Below are positions 31,099 to 42,811 of a DNA stretch of 64,000 nt, piece by piece. The stretch is taken from positions 14,634,019 to 14,698,018 of the forward strand of contig NC_087065.1 in NCBI RefSeq assembly GCF_963678635.1, read 5' to 3'. The stretch's first letter is position 1, and each line of letters starts with the position of its first letter. The notes under the pieces are model-generated. The model worked only from the letters and a program-made list of their open reading frames with translations. It searched no databases and was not told the DNA's origin. The translations under genes and the position numbers were made by a program. Source of the stretch: Symsagittifera roscoffensis (lineage: Eukaryota; Xenacoelomorpha; Acoela; Convolutidae).

Positions 31099-32681
31099 GC
31101 TGCTTTAGTTTCTTCGAAGGTATTGAGTTGCTCCTGTAGTTTCTCATTCTCCAGTTCGAGTTTCACTTTTTGTTCGATCTTTTTTGTCACCAGTTCCTGC
31201 TGCAATCTATTTAGAGCATCCCTCGCGGCTGCCCTATAATCAATATTGAAGTCATCGGCCGCAGTTGCTGGTTCCGGTTCACGTGTCTCTTCTGTTACCG
31301 CTTGCATTTTCTTTGCCGCCAGCTCTTGAGGTTTATCTTTTCTGCGTGCCTCCGCTTCACTCAACAGGCGAGCCTTGCTGGCTTTCACTCCTGACAAAGC
31401 TTCTTCATGCCTTGGATGCTTGATGTCTGCCACTGATTTAAAATGACCTTCCAAGTTGCAAAAAAAACACCTCGGGCCGAATTTCGCAATTACTCCTCTC
31501 ATGAAATCCTCATGGTCCAATTCTGACGCATCTTCGTCCTCGAGGCTAAAGCCTATTGCTTTCATGCCTTGTTTGTAAGTTGGGGATGCCGACACATGAT
31601 GGTCCGTTGAACTGCAATTGGCACAAGAGCGTCTCTTGTCCATATCATCCCTCGGTTTATACCAATTGCTCCCTTGGTTTGCTGGTCCGTTTTTAAAATT
31701 GCCATAATTGTTCTCATAGTATCCAGATCTCGAAGGAGGTTTCAACAAAAGATATTCTTTTGACTTGAGCCTCATCTCCTCTGGTGTTGGCGCATTGGTT
31801 GATAGTGGTGTGTAATGCGTTGCCATTATTGCCCGAAGTTCATCATTCTTCACACCATCTATGAATTTTGAGGCTACTGCCAGGTTCATCCTTCGGTTTG
31901 ACTCATCCGGTTGGTTGCGTCTTCTCAGCATTTCCAAGTCATCGAGAAACTTGTCTATCGTTTCACCTTCTCGTTGCCTCCGTTTCTCGAAGCGCATCAT
32001 CGCTTGGTGCCTCTGCACCCCTGATCCGAAACGGTTTAACAAGATTTCGAAGATTTTCTCAGCTGTGTCACGCTGATATTGCTTCTTGGCCATGACACAG
32101 TTCAGGGCTGTCCCTTCCAAGTTACTGGTGAGCGCACTGCATTCTTGTCTCTCCGACAAGTCCTCTTCCTCGAAATGCAGCTTCATCACCTCTATCCAGG
32201 TATCAATACAGCCATCAGATTCATCTTTATAGCATCTTGGTTTCTTAAAAACTCTTCTGGACTTCTCACTGCGTTCATTGTTTCTGGATGACCTTGTAAG
32301 GAATGTCTCCAAAGACCTGTTTAGGGGTTCAAAGGCTGTGGCCATTGCCGTAGCATCCCTTGAGTGTCCCGCCTGAATGTCCTCACACCTTGTCAAAGGC
32401 TCTGTATGCGGTGCATCCCTGCAATCTGAATAGCCGTGAGTGTTTCCCGCTTGGCCCACATGACTCCTCCCCGGGCTTGCATGCCCTCTGTTACCGGAAT
32501 CACTTCTCCCAGTCGCATGTGTGCCTTGCGTTGGTCGTTCATTAGAGGTATGTCTGTTCCCCGTTGAACTTGCTCTACTGTTCGGGCCCCATGTTCTATT
32601 ATCCCTTGTGGCATAGCCTGATGAATGATGAACTGCCCTTGCCTCTAGTGGATCCATACGTCCTCTTCTTTTGATGATCAT
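31095..32681 (-). CDS. gag: capsid domain and damaged zinc knuckles (unit 2, 528 codons)
   Basis: This is a near-identical copy of 20788-22374. The capsid helices CIDTWIEVMKLHFEEED and DKFLDDLEMLRRRNQ are present. The first knuckle is CANCSSTDHHVSAS, and the second is CFFCNLEGHFKS with the eight-codon deletion. The few coding differences from unit 1 include G against A in the second knuckle (EGHF/EAHF). Unit 2 keeps the residue found in the other copies. Confidence 0.85.
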   Translation of the reverse strand: MIIKRRGRMDPLEARAVHHSSGYATRDNRTWGPNSRASSTGNRHTSNERPTQGTHATGRSDSGNRGHASPGRSHVGQAGNTHGYSDCRDAPHTEPLTRCEDIQAGHSRDATAMATAFEPLNRSLETFLTRSSRNNERSEKSRRVFKKPRCYKDESDGCIDTWIEVMKLHFEEEDLSERQECSALTSNLEGTALNCVMAKKQYQRDTAEKIFEILLNRFGSGVQRHQAMMRFEKRRQREGETIDKFLDDLEMLRRRNQPDESNRRMNLAVASKFIDGVKNDELRAIMATHYTPLSTNAPTPEEMRLKSKEYLLLKPPSRSGYYENNYGNFKNGPANQGSNWYKPRDDMDKRRSCANCSSTDHHVSASPTYKQGMKAIGFSLEDEDASELDHEDFMRGVIAKFGPRCFFCNLEGHFKSVADIKHPRHEEALSGVKASKARLLSEAEARRKDKPQELAAKKMQAVTEETREPEPATAADDFNIDYRAAARDALNRLQQELVTKKIEQKVKLELENEKLQEQLNTFEETKAA

Positions 32682-33564
32682 TGAAGTTCACCTTCGGCTC
32701 CCTGCTGGGACCTCCCGAATTCGGTTCCCCTTCTTTTGGTCCACCCTTGCTGCTTAGTAGCCCGTCCAACCTATCCATGATAGCCTGCGTTCGCCTCTCC
32801 ATCATCGCGTCTATCTTTGTGTCAAGAGTCCCAAGAGTCTGCTCTTGCTGAATTCTTAACTTCTCCATGTCGTCTCTTAAGAGTAACTCTCTCTGTTCCG
32901 CTTCTCTTGTCATTCGCGACAAGTTCTTCGCTATATGCTCGTCCGTTCTTTCTTTCAAGCGTTTTTCGCTCCTACCAACTTCTTGTCTATTGCGGTTTAT
33001 TTCTTCCCGCAGACTTTCTCTTTCAATGTGAACTGCTCTTTCTAGTTCACTCATTCTTATTGACATCTGTTCATTTTGTTCTCCTAAACTGTCCACTATG
33101 TTGTTCAAGGCTTCTTCTAGTGCTGCCCCGTTATTCACGAGTGGCGTCACTAGTGGCGGTGTAACCCTGTCGGTCCCAGGTAGCTTCGTGCTGGTCGAGA
33201 TTCGGTCCTTGACTCTCTGCCTCGACGACTTTTCATTATCCACCTCGGGATCCGCCAATGCGTTGCCTAGCCCTCTGTTTCTACTCTCGCCAGTTCGCGG
33301 CTCTGAATTTGTCATAATCGCGAAGTCTCTCGACTGGGCCGGTGTGTTTACCTCTTTGCTTATCGTTCTCACCAACCAAATTTGTCCATGGTTCCAGTCT
33401 CTCCCGATGTATGCCTCATTCTCCTGGGTCGAACTATTGAGGCTGACTTGAGATCCAAAATCCAATTGCTCGTCTTCGTCCTCTTCTTCCTCCTGGGATT
33501 CACCTTCATTTCCTGTGCCCACTCCCATGGTGAATGGAAAGATGTTTCCTAAGGTGTTCCTCAT
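32599..33564 (-). CDS. gag: acidic N-terminal and coiled-coil region, intact frame (unit 2)
   Basis: This 321-codon frame runs from MRNTLGNIFPFTMG through the acidic EEEEDEDEQLDFG block and a Ser/Thr-rich part. It continues into a long predicted coiled coil (NIVDSLGEQNEQMSIRMSEL..RNRQEVGRSEKRLKERTDE..) and into the Gly-rich region before the capsid domain. It is the open counterpart of the broken unit 1 frames. It overlaps the capsid frame by about 80 bp because one frameshift separates them. Confidence 0.8.
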   Translation of the reverse strand: MRNTLGNIFPFTMGVGTGNEGESQEEEEDEDEQLDFGSQVSLNSSTQENEAYIGRDWNHGQIWLVRTISKEVNTPAQSRDFAIMTNSEPRTGESRNRGLGNALADPEVDNEKSSRQRVKDRISTSTKLPGTDRVTPPLVTPLVNNGAALEEALNNIVDSLGEQNEQMSIRMSELERAVHIERESLREEINRNRQEVGRSEKRLKERTDEHIAKNLSRMTREAEQRELLLRDDMEKLRIQQEQTLGTLDTKIDAMMERRTQAIMDRLDGLLSSKGGPKEGEPNSGGPSREPKVNFNDHQKKRTYGSTRGKGSSSFIRLCHKG

Positions 33565-33597
33565 TCTTTCTAAGAACGATGAAGACGTTGTTTGTTT

Positions 33598-34037
33598 CTA
33601 AGTCCCGCCTGCCATCATGGTGTTGTCTGTTGGAGATCTTCTAGTTGCCGCTACTTCAGTTGAGATGTCGGACAGTTCCGACATCTCCTCTCGATCCAAT
33701 GTCCTAGTGGAAGTGGCAAAATCATGGCCTTGTTCTACCGGAGTAGATTCACTCGCCAGCCTTCTGCCTCTCCCTTCCAGTCCATGTACTTCCTGGTTGT
33801 CATTCATGACTGGTCTGTATTGACATCCACTACCAACATTTCTTTTCTCTCTTGTGAGGTCTTCTGACTTCTCGTTTCAACCATTCTGCCTGAAACCGTC
33901 TCCCCTTTGTCGGTCCGGGCTCGTTTGATCCAATCCACAAAAGGATCGGTCATCGTTTTTCTTTGCTTTTTAGGTATGGATTTCCTAGAGCTATTACCTC
34001 GTTTAGGTATCCTTGACTTGTCTAGACTCATTCTCAA
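33598..34037 (-). pseudogene. gag: extreme N-terminus (unit 2)
   Basis: This is a copy of 23284-23723 with the same one-base loss and TAG stop, so those lesions predate the duplication. The first ATG of the frame is at 34031. It contains the stem-loop at 33662-33687. Confidence 0.7.
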
Positions 34038-36924
34038 TTTGTCACTTCTTAATGCCTATGCACTTAATTCGATTGCTAGTGACCTTATAGTTTGACTACA
34101 AATAATAATGACACAACACAATACGTTCCACAAGATTCTATTAAATAGTGACCACGAATCCCTGTATGTTACCAGACTACAGTTTGTATATAATTTATTC
34201 ACTCTAACCGATTATCGTTCGTAAGGTTTGAGAACTAGCACAGTATGATGTTATCAGTCAATTTAAGAGATAGTGTACTCACTACCCAATCAAGCACAGT
34301 TTATGTTGATTTAAAATCAAAAACAAAAAAAATATATAATGACAGATTATGAATACCTCTATATAAAAAAACGTATGTGTATTGTACTTTTAGTCGGTCG
34401 CAGTACAATAGTCGAACTCGTCTTTTAAAGAAAAAGCTTTCCCTGCTCGGTGCTGCACCAAACAGACAAAACTTTGAAGGCAGTAATATTCTCAAGTGGG
34501 CGTCTATTGCACCCACCGAGTACTGTGTTACCTATCTGCCTTCGGACTGCCCGAGCTAGACCTACTACAATCCTCAGAGCAGTCACTTTTCACAAAAACG
34601 TATTGGGTTTCAATCCACACCAATGAATTACGCTCTTTTTAGTTTGGACTTAGTGTCGCGAATATCCGAGTTCTGACCTGTTTTGTTTTGGTCTGGTTTT
34701 TATTGAAAGGCAAGTTACCATTGCAGTCACTGATTCCTAGCCTGTCTGCTAATAACCTAATACCTCTCACTTTAGTCTTTCTTCCGTTTATCTAAGTCCT
34801 TTAATAAAATGATGACCCTCCGGATTGGAAAAAATAGGACCCTTGCGGACTAACAAAATTTAGACCCCTCCGGATTGGGACCCCTCTGAGTTAGTAGATA
34901 TAAGACCCCTCCGGATTGGGACCCCTCCGAATTAGTAGATATAAGATCCCTCCGGATTGGGACCCCTCCGAATTAGCAAATATAAGACCCCTCCGGATTG
35001 GGACCCCTCCGAATTAGCAAATATAAGACCCCTCCAGATTGGAAGCCCTCTGGTTTGTAATAGTAGCTTTTCGGAGATTTCCTTCTTTCAACCTATACAC
35101 CTCCGAATACGTTCTCCGATGCTATTATGCTTTTTAAATTAACTAGGAAGGGTATGTGATCCTTTCCTAGACCCTTCCGGATTGAAGTTAAGCCTCTTAT
35201 TTGAGAATTGACGCTAACGGTGAAGGGTCTTATCGCTAGCCTAACTTTGGCTCGATTAAGGTTTTCTTGTGCCTTTAGCCTTCCCTTTACTTTATTCAAC
35301 CGCTATTACCTTTTGGTAGGGGTGTAAGGGCTTTTCTAAAAAAAAAATCCCTATCAGTAAGTTCAGCTAATTTCCGATCTATTGGTACCAAGATCAACTG
35401 GATATGCCCAGTAGTTTCAAAGTTATTAACCAAAACGTCTTTTTTCTAAAGTCAAGAAATTTGTCTCTTATAGGTTCCGCCTAACTTTTTCCGCAATTCT
35501 CTTCTTTTCCACCTAAAAATTATTGATCCGAGCTCAGAAGGCCTACACTCTTCTAGTTCAATGCAAAAAAACCTGATCTAAAACGCTTTAGTTGAAAAAA
35601 TTTGCGAAAAACTATGCTGCCTGGACCCCTCCGGATTGATGAATCCACCAAATCAAACACGCTAAGTTCGATTTCTCTGCAACCCGGAAGGCTTTCAGGA
35701 AGCGTGTTTTAAAACTTGTAGATTCACTAGTGTACGTTGTCTGAACAATTATTTTTATTGTTCTAACTCAAAAATTTCAAAAAAATTTCTGAATTTATAG
35801 TGTTTCGTTTTCTCAAAAATCACGAAAATTCGGTTTTTGGTTCCAAAATAGTTCCAACCACTTCCGAACTAAACTTAACCCGTTCTATCTATTATGGTAG
35901 TGCAGTTACGATACAACACACTTTAGCGCTTTTTTTCGTTTCAAAAAAATATCGATATCTCAAAAATCGCGACTTGTGGGGGGATCAAAATATCGCTATT
36001 TTGACCCTAAAAACCGGTCTGCTTTCTGTGTTTTTCACTGAAAAACGATATAGGAGTATTAATATAGGCTATATATGTAACACTATACCCCTCCGGGTTT
36101 GTTCAATATCCGAATTAAGGTGCTTAACTCGGATATTCGCAGTTCGGTGAAGGGTCACTACAGTGCCGCACTGTCGATCCCCCCACAGATTACTATCTTA
36201 ATTCTTGTACCAAAAGGGATACAAAACTTGTTAACGATTCCCAACAGTCGATTGTTGTTGTCGTTGAGCCCCTTCTTGTTGCTCCTTCTACTGCTTGCTG
36301 GATCAGTCTTCTACCAAGACCCTTCCGAATTGAGCGCAAATCAGCTGACCCTTCCGGATTGAGCGCAATTTATCATTAACGTGCTTAAATGCTCAAATAA
36401 CCCTACAGTACAAGCCTCACAAACGGGCTACAAAATTGATCGTAACAATCCTGACTGATATAAATGCCTGTAACAACAATATATCCATCAACAACAAACG
36501 GGAGGGTCGGATCACATCTTGTCTGGGGGGATGATTTCTACTGATTTTTTACCTTTTTTTTTTACTGTTTTTGGTTTTTTCGGTGATTTTTTTTTTGTTT
36601 TTTGTTTTTCTTGGGTACTATACTACTTTTTGTTTGGTTTTATATATATCTTTTAGTGTTTTTGGCCACAAACCTCTCAGGGAACGAGGGAATGGCCGAT
36701 CCCCCCACCCTTCCTGATTCGTGAATTTTCGGTCTTAACTAGGTTAAAAAGCTATTCACGTTAATCCGGAAGGCTTCCGCGTTCCGAACTACTCTTCCGC
36801 CCCGGCGGCTTAGGCCTATTAAGGGCGTTAATGTGAGCATCCGCTCGGCGCGGAGTGCTCGTTAACGGTTCTGCCGGTCATGATGTTAAAAGAATAACAC
36901 CCAGGAGCGCCATAAAAACATCTA
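34038..36924 (-). other. Leader of S1, duplicated copy; no gene
   Basis: Same content as 23724-26608: a 41-bp minisatellite at 34863-35047, scattered TCCGGATT motifs, hairpins, and AATAAA in element orientation at 34704-34699. Confidence 0.7.
34863..35047. repeat. 41-bp minisatellite, duplicated copy
   Basis: Same period and unit number as 24549-24733, with a single-base change in one unit (GATCCCTCC). Confidence 0.9.
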
Positions 36925-37836
36925 TGTAACATTCGCCCGGAAGATACATATCGACGGAAAATAAAACTAAGTCCTAAGACGACTGGCCAACGTCTAAACA
37001 GAGCTTTACATGCTTTTCACCGTCTCTACCAAGCCAGTAGTTTCGGTGGTCTTTCAAACATCGGGTCGACAGAAACGTTACTGCTTTCGGCTTCGGTCAA
37101 AACACTCAAATTAACTTAATTACATGCAGAAATAGTGAGTTCATGGCTGGGTCTCAGTATCCCCAGACCACGAGGTAACTCCTAAAATCAGGGCTACTAC
37201 TACTTATTGAAATATTATTGTTTTTGTTCAGTAGATAAAAATCATCATCTCCATCGAAGATGGATCAACCCTTTTCCCCAACTCCTAGCTTCTCATCTTA
37301 ATAGAATGAATTCAGATGTTAATTAAATTCAAATCAGGACATGACAGGGATGCTAAAAGTTTATATAAGTCGATAAAAGTTTCAGTCCCGGCACCCCTCC
37401 GGATTCTTGAATCCGGGGAAATAAGGCTCTTATCTTCCCTCCGGAAGGCAGGTTTTCCACCCTTCACCGTTATTCGCAACGGCCTTGCAACTATTGTAGC
37501 TACACAATACTTGCAACTCGGAACGGTCTCTGCTATTCCTGCAATCTGTTGTTGTTTCTCAATCACAATTTCCGTTGTTATCGTCAGCGCAACTACTGTT
37601 GTTGTGTTTTTCTTCGACTTTCTTCCAAAATGGCCGTTTCTGACGTTTCTCAGAAATATGACGTCATACTTCGAAATTTTAAAATTTCAAAATACCAGAA
37701 TATTCTAGCCCTCACCGTTTGGCCAATCGTTCCAATAACGCTTTTTTTCCTTCAAAATTGCCAATTCGGAAGGTTCACTGCTAAAAATTCGAATATGCTG
37801 AATCTGCATTTTGATCCATTCTGATCGAATGTCACA
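36925..37836 (-). repeat. 5' LTR of S1, duplicated copy (912 bp)
   Basis: Bounded by TGTAACATTCG at 36925 and TCGAATGTCACA at 37836 on the plus strand. It forms the left arm of the palindrome whose right arm is the P 5' LTR at 38971. Confidence 0.8.
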
Positions 37837-37869
37837 TCGAAACCGTTATATTATGTCAACAATTCAACT

Positions 37870-38322
37870 ACAACTGAAGATTAGGCACGACTTGACATTA
37901 AGGCAAACGGACTCCGGGGTTCACGATTCAGCCGCGCTTTCTTTGATGTGAAAATTTTCAACCCCCAATGCTAAAACATTGCGAAAACTGCATAAGGATG
38001 CATATAAATACCACGAAACGCTGAAGAACTCCAAATATCAGCAAAAAATTTTAAAGGTAGAGCAGAGTAGCTTCTGCCGCTAATTTTTGGATGCACCGGT
38101 GGCGCAGCTCCAACAGCCACGCGGACGATGCAGCGATTGGCCGAAAAACTAAGTGAAAAAAGACACGAAAGCTATCCAGAATCTATAAACTACATAAGAA
38201 CTAAAATAAGCTTCGCGCTCCTGAGGAGCTCTATACTTTGTGTGCAGATAGCTACGCAAAGTTCAATTTATCGACAACTCCATAAGCGCTATTGTAGAGG
38301 AAGGACGGCTAAGATAAATTAA
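37870..38322 (+). pseudogene. RT-type mobile-element protein remnant, duplicated copy
   Basis: Same as 27554-28005 with one extra C near 37967. The stretch 38323-38639 after it is AT-rich and shows nothing. Confidence 0.5.
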
Positions 38323-38639
38323 CATTATGACGATGCATTTAATGCTGATTTATGACTTCATTGCTAGTATATATGCTTTTTTATATCGCTGGTATGGCCC
38401 TATCAAGCTTGTGCACCTACCGTAACTAAACGGAAGGGCCTCTTTTGTAATTTAGTTTTTTCATTAAAAAAAAAACTAAGAGCATCGTCAGGATTTTTAC
38501 AATAAACTAATCTAAATGACAATAAAACATCAACTTACAAAAAGTTTTAAAAATTTTACATAAAATTTGGTACTAAACTATCATGTTGAAAAATTAGCCA
38601 ATCACAGTTGACCTCTAATTCTTAATTAGATTAAAATAC

Positions 38640-38782
38640 TGTTACATTAGCCCAGAAGTACATACCGACTGAAAACAAGCTAGGGTCTGAAACGACTGTC
38701 TAGCGTCTGAAGACAGCTTCACATGCTTTTAACCGTCTCTACCAAAGCCAGTTCTGTGTGGTCCATCAACATCGGGTCGACA
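38640..38782 (-). repeat. M3 3' LTR terminal fragment (original position)
   Basis: Duplicate of 28321-28463. As unit 2 is contiguous with P, this is the copy physically linked to the rest of M3 at 61054-64000. Confidence 0.6.
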
Positions 38783-38970
38783 AAGTCACCGGGACCCAAG
38801 GTGTTATTTAAGGGCAGTCCTTCAAGGTCAGCAAACCGTAAGGCGGTCGTAGAGCTGAAGTTGATTCCGGCTGCTATCAACCAGTCCACTCCCACGATCG
38901 AGTATAGTCGATTTACTGATCGCTTCGAGCCACTCAGCATTCTCATCGCATCGGCTGCAAATCTTACTTT
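38783..38970 (-). pseudogene. M3 ORF2 downstream piece, cut by P insertion
   Basis: The minus-strand frame starts KVRFAADAMRML at 38970. The sequence immediately before it in ORF2 (DLMKLNLQ) is found at 61054 on the other side of P. In array copy 2 the two pieces are contiguous (LDLQRVSFIEDARRML). A direct deletion joins its end (LPLNNTLGP) to the LTR fragment. Confidence 0.65.
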
Positions 38971-39895
38971 TGTGACATTCGACCAGAATAGACGAAAATG
39001 CAGACGCAGCAATTTCGAGTTTTTAGCATTGGCGGTTTTGAAGGAATAAGAGCGTTATTCGAACGATTAGACAAATTATGAAGGCTGAAGGATTCGGAAA
39101 TTCCTAAATTTTAAAAAGTCGAATTGATGACGTAACAATTCTAAGAAACGTCAAAAACGGCCATTTTAGAGAAGAAACTGAAATAAACACAACAACATTA
39201 GTTGCGATAGCAATAACGACGAAAATTGTGATTGGAAAACAACAACTGCATCACTCACTGCAGAATGAGTGATATATTATGTCCGGTTAGCAGAGACCGT
39301 TCCGAGTTGCAACTATTGTATCGCTACAATAGTTGCAAGGCCGTTGCGAACAACGGTGAAGGGTGGAAGACAGCCTTCCAGAAGGAAGGTAAAGGTCTTA
39401 TTTCCCCAGATTCAAGAATCCGGAGGGGTCTCGGGACTGGAACTTAAATCATTTTATACAAACTTTTAGCTTCCCTATTATGTCCTGAATTGAATTTAAT
39501 CAACATCTGAATTCATTTTGCTAGGATGAGAAGCTAGGAGTTGGGGGAAAGGGTTGATCCATCTTCGATGGAGATGATGATTTTTATCTACTGAACAAAA
39601 ACAATAATAATTCAATAAATAGTAGTAGCCCTGTTTTTAGGAGTGACCTCGTGGTCTGGGGATATGAGACCCAGCCCTGAGCTCACTATTCCTGCATGTA
39701 ATCTAGTTAATTTGAGTGTTTTGACCGAAGCCGAAAGCAGTAACGTTTTGTCGACCCGATGTTAGAAAGACCACCAAAAGAACTGGCTTGGTAGAGACGG
39801 TGAAAAGCATGTAGAGCTCTGTTTAGACGTTAGCCAGTCGTCTTAGAACCTAGCTTTAATTTCCGTCGATATGTATCTTCCGGGCGAATGTTACA
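38971..39895 (+). repeat. 5' LTR of P (925 bp)
   Basis: TG...CA with terminal inverted repeats TGTGACATTCG / CGAATGTTACA. It contains a perfect 14/4/14 hairpin at 39307-39338 and AATAAA at 39182. Against the 3' LTR it has few substitutions but three indels: a 14-bp loss near 39025, a replaced stretch near 39055-39095, and an extra segment of about 40 bp with the second hairpin arm. Confidence 0.85.
39307..39338. other. Perfect 14/4/14 hairpin in the LTR
   Basis: Arms TTGCAACTATTGTA and TACAATAGTTGCAA enclose TCGC. The S1 LTR has an imperfect version, and the P 3' LTR has lost the second arm. Confidence 0.7.
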
Positions 39896-39907
39896 TAGAT
39901 GTTTTTA

Positions 39908-39923
39908 TGGCGCTCCTGGGTGC
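39908..39923 (+). other. Primer-binding-like site of P
   Basis: TGGCGCTCCTGGGTGC lies 12 bases past the LTR end and is conserved in S1 (26581-26596). The tRNA is not identified. Confidence 0.45.
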
Positions 39924-41119
39924 CATTCTTTTTTAACATCATGACCGGCAGAACCGTTAACGAGCACTCCGCGCCGAGCGGATGCTCACATTAACGCCCT
40001 TAATAGGCCTAAATCGCCGGGGCGGAAGGGTAGTTCGGAACGCGGAAGCCTTCCGGATTATCGTGAATAGCTTTTTAACCTAGTTAGGACCGAAAACTCA
40101 CGAACCAGGAAGGGTGGGGGGATCGGCCATCCCCTCGTTCCCTGAGAGGTCCGTGACCAAAAACACTTAAAGATATATATATATAAAACCAAACAAAATG
40201 TAGTATAGTACCCAAGAAAAACAAAAAAACATAAAAAATAACCGAAAAACCAAAAACAGTAAGAAAAAATTAAAAAATCAGTAGAAATCATCCCCCCAGA
40301 CAAGATGTGATCCGACCCCCCCCGTTTGTTGTTGATAGATATATTGTTGTTACAGGCATTTATATCAGTCAGGATTGTTACGATAAATTTTGTGGACCGT
40401 TTGTGAGGCTTTTACTGTAGGGTTATTTGAGCATTTAAGCACGTTAATGATAAATTGCGCTCAATCCGGAAGGGTCAGCTGATTTGCGCTCAATCGGGAG
40501 GGGTCTTGGGAGAAGACTGATCCGGCAAGCAGTACAAGGAGCAACAAGAAGGGGCTCAACGACAACAACAATCGACTGTTGGGTATCATTAACAAGTTTT
40601 GTATCCCTTTTGGCACAAAAATTAAGATAGTAATCTGTGGGGGGCTCGACAGTGCTGCACTGTAGTGACCCTTCACCGAACTGCGAATATCCGAGTTAAG
40701 CACCTTAATTCGGATATTAAACAAACCCGGAGCGGTATAGTATTACTAATATTATTACTTATATAGCCTATAATAATACTCCTTTATCGTTTTTCTTTTA
40801 TCGCCTTTAGCGTTATTTTGATCCCCCCACAAATCGCGATTTTTGAGATATCGATTTTTTTTTAAAACGGAAAAAATCGCTAAATTAGTGTGTTACATCG
40901 TAACTGCACTACTACAATAGATAGAATCGGTTAAGTTTAGTTCGGAAATGGTTGGAACTATTTTGGAACCAAAAACCGAATTTTCGTGATTTTTGAGAAA
41001 ACGGAACATTATAAATTCAGAAATTTTTTGAGGTTTTTGAGTTAGGACAGTAAAAATAGTTTTTCGGACAACTTTCACAAGTGAATCACAAGTTTTAAAC
41101 CCGCTTCCCGAAAGCCTTT

Positions 41120-41182
41120 TCTCGCATAGTTTCTCGCATAGTTTCTCGCATAGTTTCTCGCCTTAGCATAGTTTCTCGCAAA
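41120..41182. repeat. 12-bp tandem repeat TCTCGCATAGTT, P only
   Basis: Three exact units, an 18-base variant and a partial unit. The corresponding place in S1 (near 25290) has a single unit, so this expanded in P. Confidence 0.8.
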
Positions 41183-41849
41183 TTTTTTCAACTAAAGCGT
41201 TTTAGATCCGGTCTTTTGCCTTGTACTAGAAGAGTATAGGCCTTCTGAGCTCGGATCAATAATTTTTAGGTCGAAAAGAACAGAATTGCGGAAAAAATTA
41301 GGCGGAACCTATAAGAGAGAAATTTCTTGACTTTAGAAAAAAGACGTTTTGGTTAATAACTTTGGAACTACTTGACAGATCCAGTTGATCTTGGTACCAA
41401 TAGATCAGAAATTAGCTGAGCTTATTGATAAAGACAAAAGTTTTTCGAAAAAGTAAGCGTGAAAAATTTTTTGAGATTGTTTTTAGCAAACTCACCAATT
41501 TGGAAGGGTAGAACCTTTCACGTTTTATAAATTTTTTTAGGAAAGCCATTACACCCCTACCAAAAGGTAATAGCGGTTGAATAATGTATATTTAGGCTGT
41601 TCTAGACAAAAAGGGAAGGCTAAAGGAACAAGAAAACCTTAATCGAGCCGAAGTTAGGCTAGCGGTAAGACCCTTCACCGTTAGCGTGAATTCTCAAATA
41701 AGAGGCTTAACTTCAACCCGGAAGGGTCTAGGAAAGGATCACATACCCTTCCTAGTTAATTTAAAAAAGCATAATAGCATCGGAGAACGTATTCGGAGGG
41801 ATATAGGTTGAAAATAAAGGAAATATCCGAAAAGCTACTTTTACAAAAT

Positions 41850-42050
41850 CAGAGGGCTCCCAATCCGGAGGGGTCCAAGTTTTTTCAAATTCGGAGGGGT
41901 CCCAATCCGGAGGGGTCTTGTTTTCACAAAACCGGAAGGGTCCCAATCCGGAGGGGTCTTATAATTGTTAACTCAGAGGGGTCCCAATCCGGAGGGGTCC
42001 ATATTTTGCCAATCCAGAAGGGTCCTATTTTTGCCAATCCGGAGGGGTAT
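41850..42050. repeat. Diverged 41-bp array (CCCAATCCGGAGGGG)
   Basis: CCCAATCCGGAGG boxes begin near 41859, 41901, 41942 and 41983, 41-42 bp apart. This is the inverted counterpart of the minisatellite at 24549, with more sequence change between units. Confidence 0.8.
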
Positions 42051-42811
42051 TATTTTATTAAAGGACTTAGGTAAACAGAAGGAAGACTATAGTGAGAGGT
42101 ATTAGGTTATTAGCAGACAGGCTAGGAATCAGTGACTGGTAACTTGCCTTTTAATAAAGACCAGACCAAAACAAAACAGGTCCGAACTCGGATATTCGCG
42201 ACACTAAGTCTAAACTAAAAAGAGCGTAATTCATTGGTGTGGATTGAAACCCAATGCTTTTTTGTGAAAAGTGACTGCCCTGAGGATTTTATTAGGTCTA
42301 GCTCGGGCAGTCCGAAGGCAGATAGGTAACACAGTACTCGGTTGGTGCGATAGACGCCCACTTGAGAAAATTACTGCCTTCAAAGTTTTGTCTCTTTGGT
42401 GCAGCACCAAGCAGGGAAAGCTTTTTCTTTAGAATACAAGTTCGACTATTGTACTGCGACTGACTAAAAGTACAATACACATACGTTTTTCATAGAGGTA
42501 TTCTTATTCTGTAATTTTTTTTTTGATTTTAAATCAACATAATTTGTGCTTGATTGGGTAGTGAGTACACTATCTTTTAAATTGACTGATAACATCATAT
42601 TGTGCTAGTTCTCAAATCTTACGACCAATAATCGGTTAGTGTGAATAACCTATATACAAGCTGTACTCTGATAACATACAGGGATTTGTGGTCATTATTT
42701 AATAGAACCTTGTGAAATTTATTGTGTGGTGTCATTTTTATTGATAGTCAAACTATAAGGTCACTAGCAATCGAACTGAGTGTATAGGCATTAAGAAGTG
42801 ACAAATTGAGA

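Larger units (their letters stand above)
30223..40543. repeat. 10.3-kb tandem duplication, unit 2
   Basis: This is the second copy of 19917-30221, 16 bases longer overall. It keeps an open gag coiled-coil frame (32599-33564) that is broken in unit 1. At 40543 it continues uninterrupted into the rest of the P leader, so the right end of unit 2 and the left end of unit 1 are the original flanks. Confidence 0.9.
39896..42811 (+). other. Long leader of P (2.9 kb), no convincing gene
   Basis: This is an inverted homologue of 23724-26608. It holds an A-rich tract (40150-40290), a hairpin at 40685-40719, a 12-bp array (41120-41182), a CCGGAGG array (41850-42050) and AATAAA at 42153. The palindrome TTGGTGC-A-GCACCAA lies near 42397. 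The small frame 41808-42074 merely reads the array (PNPEGS repeats). Confidence 0.7.

Noticed and set aside
41808-42074. 88-codon plus-strand frame in the P leader.
   Set aside because: It simply translates the CCGGAGG array (PNPEGS repeats), and no equivalent is open in S1.
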